Assembly (NCBI RefSeq): GCF_027580225.2
Contig: NC_073359.2
Location: 9,042,001 to 9,106,000, forward strand
DNA: 64,000 bases
Direction: 5' to 3'
Origin: Misgurnus anguillicaudatus
Taxonomy: Eukaryota; Chordata; Actinopteri; Cypriniformes; Cobitidae
Shown here piece after piece: positions 1 through 12,100 of the stretch. The position numbers and the translations under genes are program-made. The first letter of the stretch is position 1. Each line of letters starts with the position of its first letter. Below the pieces are notes generated by a model. It searched no databases, was not told the DNA's origin, and saw nothing but the letters and a program-made list of their open reading frames with translations.

Positions 1-7
1 TCAATAC

Positions 8-104
8 CTTGGTCTGTCTGGACTAGGAGGTCTTTCTATGAAACTCCTCATTGTGACTTTTGAGATGGGTACAGATGGCAGGTTTTTAAGTGTGGGGGCT
101 GGTG
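8..104 (-). CDS. camsap2: camsap2 coding exon 9
   Basis: 97 nt after a 93-bp intron; acceptor CTTTTTAG region just above 104, donor GTATTG at 7-2. Encodes KNLPSVPISKVT and ERPPSPDRP. The LPSVPIS motif matches the LPSIPVL/VPIS segment after the CH domain in CAMSAPs. Protein continues past the left edge. Confidence 0.8.
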
Positions 105-3100
105 CTAAAAATCAAATGTAATTTGTGCAATGAATGTAATATACAAATGTAAAGGTCAACAAAAATAAGAAAACAAACAGCTGTAATAGTAGATTACCTT
201 CAGTGTCTAACACCTGTGCCTGAACGAACGACGGCTTTACGACCTCGAGCCACCAGAAGAGCTCGGCCATAAACACAAGATAGTTATTCTGTGGAAAAAA
301 TAAACATCTCTATTAAATACTTGCAAAGGAGAAGCATTTAAATATGTCTACATTTGAAAAATTTAAGTGGTTATAAAAAATGTGTCTGTGCAATATTCTT
401 CAACTCCCACAAGATGTCTCTACAAAAACACGAATAATATCATCATAATATGAATAGTAATATGAAGCGTACCTATTATTGAGGCTAAAAGCCCACCCTA
501 ACCATTATAGAATGGCAATTTTCCATGTTTTCTTAAAGGTGCCAAAAATGCATTGAAATAATATGTTAAATTGTTATTTAATATTTACATAGAAAGTATG
601 TACATTTATTGAGTGCAAAAATGATCCAGAAACGTTTACATGTCGATTTACAAACCTAGGATTTGTCCTTTGAATGAAATAGTCTATTATTTCCCTATTT
701 GGAAAGGTCATGAATAATAATATTGAGCTCTGCTCTGATTGCGCTGCTCTGAGGCTCATGTCAGTAGCTCACATTAGTAAACAGACCTTATATGTTTGAG
801 CCTCTATCAGAAAAAATACAGATTTTGAGGACCAACTCATTGTTTGGAGATTGTTAATGGATGTTTCTGAGTGGTAAGTTTGTGCTTTTTATTCAGTATG
901 GACATGCAAAACGTATCTGTAAAGTCAATAGTAGAACTTCAGCATAAATGCTAGCATATAGCATTAATTAGCATATAACGCTTGGGACGTACACTGTCAC
1001 AGTCAGTGTTATGTTGAGATTGGCTTTTGCATGCACAAGGTTTACATAAAAATGAGGAAACAAATGCGTTTGAGGCTCACGATGTTCATCTATAACTAGA
1101 TAGTTTTTTATTCTATGGCACTTTTAAATGATTTCAATTTTAATAAATATTTATTGCTAAAAACTGCTAAAATGAAATATCTATTGTATGTACTGCTTTA
1201 AAGGCGGGGTGCATGATCTTTGAAATTCAATGTTGACATTTGAAATCACCTAAACAAAACACGCCCTTACCCCAATAGAATCTGGACCTTCTTTTAATAA
1301 ACCCGCCCTACTCATACGCAACCCAAGATATGATGTCGATTAGTAGACACGCCCCTTACTGCTGATTGGCTACAAGTGTGTTTTGGTAGTCGGCCCGACT
1401 CCCTTTTCCAATTGTTTTTTAAAAAAAATGCACCGCGCATTTAAAGTGAATCATTTTATTAATAAAAGTACGATTTTATATTTTATTTATAAGTAAAATG
1501 AACAGAAAATTGTATAACTTTTTTAAGTGGTTATCTTGAACAAGTATTTACAGACATAAATTGTCTATTTGCATCCACAGTGTGGTAAAAAGCCACCAGT
1601 GGCACTTAAGTTTTTATTATCAAAATAAATTATCAAAATAAATATTTATTTTTATTATCAAAATAAATATTTTTTTATCAAAATAAACTATTTTATAATT
1701 TATTTTGCCATGTTTTATTAATATTCAATAAAATACAATTTATATGATGCATTTTATTAGACCATACTGTATCTTACTCATTATGGCAAGACTACAGCAT
1801 TCATGACCTTGAATTCATAATGTGTACCTGACATAATAAATAATACCTCCAGTACACTATTCTCATTTCAGCAGTTTAACAGGTCAACACCAGCAATTAC
1901 CCGAGGACACTCCCACAAGACATTACATCAGCATTTTAATTGACTTTCAACAAAGAGAGACCCCTACATTTTAATAGCCTATACCACCAAGACTCACAAT
2001 GTCACCATATAAGAAAATTATACATATAATACCCAATCGTCATCACACAACATTTGTTTCTATAATAATAACTGTTAAAAAATTAACTGTAAAAATATTA
2101 AGATTGTTAAATATCAATTAAATGCATTTAAAATTCTTTTTAAAAAAACAGGTCCAAAAGACAAAGTTTTTAAGGAGACAAAAATAAATCCGAGGATGTA
2201 AGAAGAAAAGTTGTGTTTGGAGCTGATGCGTGGTACATTAAGCTTTTTATCAAACATACCATGTATTATTTTGTGGTAAATATGAACCCATAAGACACGT
2301 GTCTGTTTAAAAAACTGAATCTGAACTAGATAAGAGCTGAAGGAAACTGGGTCAAGGTTACGGCTCAGTGACCTGCTCTCAATTTCACGCACAGTTCTGA
2401 GATTCAGCTTCGAAGCCTGCCACTGTATACATAAATTGGGTATTTTTTGCCTATGTAATAATGTTGCACTTTCAGTCAATGTTTTTAGGAAAGGTTTGGT
2501 TGAAGCACCAGCATTTGAAACCTCATGATTTTGGTTAACGGGAATAAAGCCAACAACCACAGGCGACACTGTCACCAGTGTGAAAAACAGCTTTAAATAG
2601 TATAATTTCATTTAGTAACCTGCTGTTGACATTTTACCACACTACTACATTTCCTACATCTATAGTAGATTCAGCTTGATACAGTATATAAATACTTTAC
2701 ATTTACCGCAGTTGGCATATGCTTTTATCCAAAGTTACTTATAGTGCATAACCTATACGGCAAATAAAGTAAATTTCTTTGGCCAAAAATATGTTTTAAA
2801 TATATGCTAAATACATTTTGTAAAAAGTAAAGCTTAATTTAATATATTTTTGAATTTGAAAATATATTTATTAAATTTAAAATGTTTAAGTATGTATAAA
2901 ATATAAAAATTATAAGTATATTTTTGCAGTTTAAAATATTGTTTTAACCTTCATATAAATGTATTTCAGGCGCAACAAATACATTTCTAATTTTACAACC
3001 AATAGGGCAAAAATATATTTTTTCCTGGCCAAAATATAAAAGTTTTTATAACATGTATAAAGTACAAGTATATCATATTTAAGTATGTATAAAATATAAA

Positions 3101-6100
3101 ATTATAAGTATATTTTTGCAGTTTAAAATATTTATTTATTTTTATAATATTTATTTTTAACGTTCATATATTTCAAAATGTATTTCAGGCGCAACAAATA
3201 CATTTATAATTTTACAACCAATAGGGCAAAAAATATATTTTTCCTGGCCAAAATATAAAAGTTTGTATAGCATATATAAAGTACAAGTATAACATATTTA
3301 AGTATGTATAAAATATAAAATTATAAGTATATTTTTGCAGTTGAAAATATTTATTTATTTTTATAATATTTATTTTTAACCTTCATATATTTCAAAATGT
3401 ATTTCAGGCGCAACAAATACATTTCTAATTTTACAACCAATAGGGCAAAAAATATATTTTTCCTGGCCAAAATATAAAAGTTTGTATAACATGTATAAAG
3501 TACAAGTTTAACATGTTTAAGTATGTATAAAATATAAAAATTATAAGTATATTTTTGCAGTTTAAAATATTTTTTATTTTTATAATATTTATTTTTAACC
3601 TTCATATATTTCAAAATGTATTTCAGGCGCAACAAATACATTTCTAATTTTACAACCAATAGGGCAAAAAAAAAATTTTTCATGGCCAAAATATAAAAGT
3701 TTGTATAACATGTATAAAGTACAAGTATAACATGTTTAAGTATGTATGAAATATAAAATTATAAGTATATTTTTGCAGTTGAAAATATTTATTTATTTTT
3801 ATAATATTTATTTTTAACCTTCATATATTTCAAAATGTATTTCAGGCGCAACAAATACATTTATAATTTTACAACCAATAGGGCAAAAAATATATTTTTC
3901 CTGGCCAAAATATAAAAGTTTGTATAGCATATATAAAGTACAAGTATAACATATTTAAGTATGTATAAAATATAAAATTATAAGTATATTTTTGCAGTTG
4001 AAAATATTTATTTATTTTTATAATATTTATTTTTAACCTTCATATATTTCAAAATGTATTTCAGGCGCAACAAATACATGTATAATTTTACAACCAATAG
4101 GGCAAAAAATATATTTTTCATGGCCAAAATATAAAAGTTTGTATAACATGTATAAAGTACAAGTATAACATATTTAAGTATGTATAAAATATAAAATTAT
4201 AAGTATATTTTTGCAGTTGAAAATATTGTTTTATTTTTATAATATTTATTTTTAACCTTCATATATTTCAAAATGTATTTCAGGCGCAACAAATACATTT
4301 CTAATTTTACAACCAATAGGGCAAAAAAATATATTTTTCATGGCCAAAATATAAAAGTTTGTATAGCATATATAAAGTACAAGTATAACATGTTTAAGTA
4401 TGTATAAAATATAAAATTATAAGTATATTTTTGCAGTTGAAAATATTGTTTTATTTTTATAATATTTATTTTTAACCTTCATATATTTCAAAATGTATTT
4501 CAGGCGCAACAAATACATTTCTAATTTTACAACCAATAGGGTAAAAAATATATTTTTCATGGCCAAAATATAAAAGTTTGTATAACATGTATAAAGTACA
4601 AGTTTAACATGTTTAAGTATGTATAAAATATACAATTATAAGTATATTTTTGCAGTTTAAAATATTGTTTTATTTTTATAATATTTATTTTTAACCTTCA
4701 TATATTTCAAAATGTATTTGAGGCGCAACAAATACATTTCTAAGTTTACAACCAATAGGGCAAAAAATATATTTTTCATGGCCAAAATATAAAAGTTTGT
4801 ATAACATGTATAAAGTACAAGTATAACATGTTTAAGTATGTATAAAATATAAAATTATAAGTATATTTTTGCAGTTGAAAATATATTTAATTTTAATCTT
4901 TTCAAACGATTATGTTTACAGGTTTGTAACATACATAGTTTTTCTTTCAATGCGACGTGAATATAAATGCTTTAAAATATAGGCCTATTTATTTTTTTAA
5001 ATATATTTAAATTATTACTTCAAACATATTTCATTTCTGTAAACATATTTCAAAATATATTTTAGCACATTTTTTTTAAAATATATTTTAAATTATATTT
5101 GAAAATATATATTTTTTGCCATATGGGAAGATATACATTTTATCAGTACATGTGTTATGCATTAGCAATACCAACTGTCAAAACAAATAAGAAATGGGGT
5201 CCTTATATACATTGCTCTATCAAACAAAAATGTCTATTAAATTTCATAATTTCATATAAATTTCAGAAATCAACTAATTTAAAAGGACACACCCAAAAAC
5301 GGCACATTATTGCTCACACCTACAAAGTGGCTATTTAACATGTTATATTAAATTATCTGTGTGATACTTTGAGCTAAAACTTCACATATGTACTCTGGGG
5401 AGACCATGTATTGATTTAACATTGTTAAAAAGTCTTGTAAAATGTCTTACTTTGATGGATGAATGGGCGTAGAGCATGTCCTCCAGACTGAAGTGACAGC
5501 AACGGTTGAAGTTCTCCCTGCAAAAGTCCTGAATGAGCTGGAGGTTATACAAACTGTCCGCCAGCGACATGGTCTCCTTCAAGCAAATGTCTGTAAATCA
5601 GAAATGATTCAAAGTGCTTCACTAATCAGGCAAACTACTCACAAACACAGGTTATTCGGTCTTTTAGGACGGTTCTGTAAGTGCTCGACCAATCACAGAG
5701 AAGACCATTAATCATGAAGTCTAAATCACACATTAGCATATGGAGATAAATCTAACAGCATCCATCATTCATGACGTTCATCACTGCGATGAGATTAAGA
5801 GATGATTAAAGTCACATAGAAGTGTTTCAAACAATGCACAATAGTGGCCAACTGATAGGGGTTTACAAACACAATATATCCAAAGTGCATGTATACATTG
5901 TATCAGTACTTTTATGATACAGGAATCCATTTACTTCTCCTTTAGACTGAATTTCAGCATTGTTTTTTCATTTCTCTCTCATCCACACACATGCATGCAA
6001 AGCAGGGTTTTCGGCCGGTGTACGTACCCTCCAGACTGATGATGGAGGGACAGTAAAAGTGCAGCAGGGCGGCCAGGGCACAACCATCTGTGCTGTCCTT

Positions 6101-9100
6101 CAGCAGGTTGTCCACCGGGGGGATCCAGGGAACGGTTTTGGACAGAACCTGCTCCTTCCTGTAACGGGCCTTGGGCAAACAAACATAAGCCTGTTATTTG
6201 ACACATCCTCACATGCATTTTACATTATATTTTGTAGCTCATTTACTAAAGTAAACGGTAAGCATGAGAAAAAAACAACAAGATTACAAACATGTGTTCG
6301 GGGTGCATTCGAAACTTTACAGGGAGTAATAGTCATGTCATATGATCTTAAACCATTTCAAGTGAGATTTGCAAATGCAAAGCATTGATCTTTCAGAAAT
6401 CCAAAACATAAAACATTTTAGTAAAACTGTTTGTTATGCAAAATCGCAGCTCTGCATACTCCCTATAAAGCATAAAAGCTTTTTTTAAGTTTCAGACACA
6501 GCCGAACTGTATGGAAAGTACTGTAATAAATAATGGAATAATGAAAATGACTTTGTTTAAAGGGCACCAATTATGCACATTTTTACAAGATGTAATTTCT
6601 CAGTCTCAGGTGTGCCCAGAATGTGTCTTTGAAGTTTCAGCTTAAAATACTCCACAAAGCATTTTTATAGCATGTGCAAAATGTCCCTATTTGTGTGGGA
6701 GCAAAAACGCGCTGTACCTTTAAATGCAAATGAGCTACAGCTCCTCACTCCCTTACAAACAGAAAGTGAGCGCTTTCAGTTAAAATAGATCTGATTAATG
6801 TGAATAAAGTGTGAGACAATACTATGTCACTACTGAGATATATCGGACAGCATACAACTCGCTGAGGGTGGAAACTATGGTAATCCAAGATTATGGGTGA
6901 GGCTTTATCAGTGTGACCTCACATTAACAAGAGAATGAAAATAATATCATGTCTAATGAGAGTGCTTTGGTTTAATGGTGATTAAAAAAAGGAATTTACA
7001 CACTGTCAACATACATTTTCGTAAACACCTTGTAAAAGTTTTTGCATTATAGGTGCCCTTTAAAGGAAAACACCACCGTTTTTCAACACTTTACCATGTT
7101 CCTACCTCAACCTAGACGGATTAATACATACCTATCTTTTTTCAATGCATGCACTTAATCTTTATACAGCGCGTTGTGAATGTGTTAGCATTTAGCCTAG
7201 CCCCATTCATTCCTTAGAATCCAAACAGGGATTCATCCAGAAGCCACCACACACTTCCATGTTTTCCCTATTTAAAGAATTGACTAGTTACACAAGTAAG
7301 TATGGTGGCACAAAATAAAACTTGATTTTTTTAAGCGGATAAAAAATGAGAAGTATATTGTATGGCAGAAGAGCACTTAGTTTGCAGCACTTAGGCGCGC
7401 AGTAACATCATCACTTCTGACTACTCCCCGTATCTCTCAAACTTTTGCGCCCAAAGTCAAAGTGCTGGATACAATATAGTTTTCATTTTTTATCCGCTTA
7501 AAAAATTGCCACGTTTTATTTTGTGCCACCAAACTTACTCATGTAACAGTCTTTAAATAGGGAAAACATGGAAGTGTTTGGTGGCTTCTAAATTCATCCC
7601 TGTTTGGATCCTAAGGAATGAATGGGGCTAGGCTAAATGCTAACACTTTTACGACGCGCTGTGGAAAGATTAAGTGCACGCATTGAAAAAAGATAGGTAT
7701 GTATTAATTTGTCTAAGTTGAGATAAGAACATAAGAAAATATTGAAAAACTGTGGTGTTATCCTTTAATGAAATAAAAACACGAGTGGTATCATAGCATC
7801 CGTTTCACATTCAAGCTAATAAAAATGTATCTAAAAGTCACCAGAAAATGACTACATATAGTTTCTTTTGTGGTTTTAATGAAGCACATGAATGGAAATA
7901 AAAAATGGCGACAAAGAGATGTTTAAACTATTAAATCAATAATACAAATGGACGAGTCATAATACATGATCACACTTACAGGAACCAGCTTCATATACCA
8001 CTTGGTTGGAGACTTTAGAATGAATAAAAGAGAAAAGAGGATTATAAAGACAATTAGCTGTCTTAGTCGCATATCAGATTAGATTAACTGTGACCATCCT
8101 CCCTCCCATAGGAAAAGAGATCACCACTAAACACTTAATAACAGAGATTTTGTGAAACTGGAAGATAAGGATTCATATGAGCAATTCTGATATTTGTATT
8201 GCTGCATAGGCACGACACAAAATAATGTGAGCTGTCTGTGTGACATTGTGGGCACTGCATGCCATGCTGATGGTTTCAGGATGTTTATAGAGTTGTGTAA
8301 CAGCCTGACATTCCTTTATCAGCACTGATTCTGTCACACACACATAAAAACGCACCGACAACACACACACACACACACACTTGTTCAATGCATCTCTGAG
8401 AACTGACTGCTCTCATTAACATCAGATGGCGAGTCCAGTGATCTTAGGACAGGGTGGGGCGATCACACAAACAAGTTTGTTTTACTGTTTCAGTGAGGAC
8501 GTCTCATAAACTTTGTCTATATTGTCTTTATACCAGACTAAAGGCTTAAGTATAGTCTATTTTTTACGTGTACGCGAGGGTCCGCGTACAGTGCGCGTGG
8601 CACAATTTTCATCATCAGAAGAGTTTGCGCATACTGTACGCGCACGAGTCCACTTAAGATCCGAAAACTGAGCTCCGACCCGAGCGGGTTTGGATCTAAA
8701 TGATTCACGTGTGCTTCGGACCCAAGTCGGGTATAATAATAGTGCCATTGGGTAATTTAAAATAAATCTGTTTTTGCTGAATGGACCCGAGACGACACTG
8801 CTTCACGTGTGTGCATCGATGTCCTTTACTAAACCCTCCTCGGTTTGCCAAGTGAGCTTGCGATATCGTGTGGCTGGCGCTAGGCTAATTTCGTTGACAC
8901 ACGGCTTTCAATCAATTTTAAATGTACATTTTAGCGGTTAGCTTAATGTCGTCGTCAGATAACAAAGTAAAATAAATACAGTGGGCCAAATTGGTTGCGA
9001 AGCCACCAGGTTTCTTTCTGTCTGACTGGTGCGTGCGGGCCTGCTGACTGCACACACATCAGTGCCGTTTACATTTGGGTCCAGTCGGGTTTAAAAATAA

Positions 9101-12100
9101 TGCTACTGGTCTAATTTTCTTGGGTCGGGTCTTTCTTTAAAAAAAAAAAGATTTATGCACGTCGAGTTCGGATAAAAAGTGATTCGGGTCATTTCGGGTC
9201 GGGTACATTTCTTTGGACCCGAGAAGACCACTATTGCGCACCACCATATTTTTGAAACCCTGCGTACATTGTCTGTGTAGGTCACGCAAGCGCAGGAGAA
9301 TATAGTATATAGTCCAGGAGATGCAATGCGCATGCATCAAACGTCTATGTACACGTACGCACGTCACATAAACTATACTTTGCAAGGCTGTGCGTTGACC
9401 ATGACCATGCGCGTATGTTTGCGTACACGTACAAAAACAAGGCTTTACAGTTTGTGACACCGCCTGTAATATCCTAATGCTGTGTTCACACCAGCCGCGA
9501 TAGAGGCGTCAAGCGCTAGTGATTTAAATGTTAAGTCAATGTAAAGACAAGTTTACGTGCGTCTGGAGGTCTTGCGACGCAAACGAGGCGTTTAGCGAGG
9601 TGCGGTAGACGCAAATCCGGCTTAGACGCGCGAATTGAGTGCTGCCGCGGAAAATGCGTCAGTTGAAAAATCTGAACTTTAGCGGAAAATCGCGCCACGT
9701 TAACCAATCAGGAGCTTGCTCTACTATTGATGTGATTACAGGAAGCGAGCGGAGTCGCAGAAGCCCCTCCCATGACATGAATTTTCGCGTGAATGTCTCG
9801 AATGAAGCGAGTAAACTCAAAATGTTCTTCCCGTCTCTACCGTGTTTGGTGTGAATCCAACATAATAACACAATTATTACAGTTTGATTTTTTAATCTTT
9901 GACGTAATCTTACTCAGTCAGTATTAAAGATATCAAGGTTATATGCATTTAAGGCATTTATAAACAATTTAGTAATTTTTTTACTATTAAGGACAACCTA
10001 AATTGTCTTTCTTTAAATACTTTCACTATTTTATTATTAAAGGTATATTTTTTGGCAATTTTTGCCTTTATTTAAACAGTGATAGAGGAGAGGACAGGAA
10101 AGTACAGGAAGAAGAGAGGGTATGGGATTGGCAAATGACCACGAGCCGGGAATCGAACTTGGGTCGCAGAAAGCACTACATGTTGGAGCGCTGCCCACTA
10201 CACCATCGGCTCCGACAAATACTTTCACTATTAACAAAGCTAAAAGAGGTAAGCCAATTAAAACAGAGAGGACATTTAAATACACAAGTCTTAAAGTCTT
10301 ATAATTGTATCCTCATTTTAAACTCATCTTTAAGAATCATAATAGCATATGTAAAAATTTTTCCTGTGAGAGTAATTTCTACATGCTTTAAAACGGCTTG
10401 AATGTAATTCCCTCATTTAGTATACGCGGATCTATGAATATGCAAATTAGTCTCCGCCTCTACTCAACCACACAGCTCGGTGTTAGTGCTGATTTTAGCA
10501 GGTTAGACCACAGATATGAATAAAGGCTCGATGTCTTAATTTTCTACTGATTTTCAAATGGTTTGGTTTGTTATAAACGTCAAAGATGTAACTATGACAC
10601 TGCATACTTAAACTAAAACTTTTTTTTTCATGAAACATGTTAAAGCATCCAGAATTATAGTAACGTTTGTAAGAATCAAAACCATTTGAAAATTGGTAGA
10701 AAATTAAGCAAGTTATGGTCATTTAAAAGTACATGCATCATTAAAACTCAATGCTACGAGTGAGCGAGCGCCCTATTGCAAGATGGCCGCCAGGTGATGA
10801 CGTTAGAGACTCTGCTGTAACACATCTAGCCCTTATACATCTATGGGTTAGACTATTAAACACTGCACATGACTTAAGCATGTGTGAGTTAAAATGATGT
10901 GATGATGTGATTGGTTACTTGTATGGCGATTTGAAATCGAGGGAATAAGATATCTTTGGAAAACTCAAATATTGTTGATAAAAATACTCAGCAATGGTGA
11001 TTTAAGATGAATTAGCATATAGGTTGTCTTAAAGGATATTAAAGACATATAATCAACAACAGAGATGGGCATAAATACATGGAAATGTATTTCAAATACA
11101 AATACAAAATACTGTGTCGAAAAATGTATTTAAATACAAATACAAAATACTGTGAGGAAAAATGTATTTAAATACAAATACAGTATTTTGTATTTTGAAA
11201 ATACACAAAATACATCTGAAATTTGTGATTCAGTGCAAGTATCCCTATTAGGCTGAAATCTATCTGGGTCTATTTCTGAATGCCAAAAAGCATTTAGATG
11301 TGTGCAACTGCTTAGAAACTTTCATATTTTACGTACCCCTGCCCTGTAGGAAATAAAAAACTAGAAAAAAAACCTTGGTAACACTTTACTTGAAGGGGTG
11401 TGCATAAGACTTATAAGTACATATGACACTTGTCATGAACATGAAGAAGATTTTATGCACATTTATGACAACTGCCATTAAGTGTCATTTACTCAATAAT
11501 GTAATTTTTAATGCAAAGATGATATTGTTTGAGAAATCTTTGTTATGACAACTTGACATACACCAATACAACAAAACTTGTTATAAATCTGTCATAAACA
11601 ATAATTATCAAACTTAAGAAACTACCTAGCTTTGTGGGTTAACATTACATTAAACTGTCATTTAAATGTCATTAAGTGTTAATACTATGTCAAATATTAT
11701 TAATACTCGGTCAAATAAACATTATGAACTGAAGAATATTCATGATGCTGTTATAAAACTATTTAACAGAGTATTAACACTTAATGACATTTTAATGACA
11801 CATTCAATTTGCATAACTAGTAAAAAGTGGTCAGTTATGTTGTCTTGGTTAATGTCAAGTTGTCATGACAAGTTATGATGTATGGGTTAATGTCAAGTTG
11901 TCATAACAAAGACATCTCAAACAATGTCATCTTTGCAATAAAAATGACAAAATTGAACAAATGACACTTAATGACAGTTGTCATAAACGTCCATAAAATC
12001 TTCATATTCATGACACGTGTCATGTCAGCCTTATGAACACCCATTCAAGTAAAGTAAAAACTTTTTCATGTGTCGTCGACCCACAACCTAAACAGTTTAT

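Noticed and set aside
3351..4635. Open frames of 72-112 codons on the minus strand with identical peptide blocks
   Set aside because: They are produced by the 219-bp satellite, whose period is a multiple of three. Composition is low-complexity Lys/Tyr/Leu and no start, splice or domain evidence exists.
5463..6388. Plus-strand frames of 82 and 142 codons
   Set aside because: They are antisense shadows of camsap2 exons 6 and 7, whose minus-strand frames match CAMSAP2.
9639..9871. Frames with similar peptides (LKNLNF..., VNQSG) at 9639 and 33139
   Set aside because: They are homologous positions in two copies of the same GC-rich MITE; the similarity is from the repeat, and the other copies break the frame.
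10141..10216. A functional tRNA gene
   Set aside because: The tRNA-like head continues into a SINE body with A-rich tail and 16-bp target duplication.
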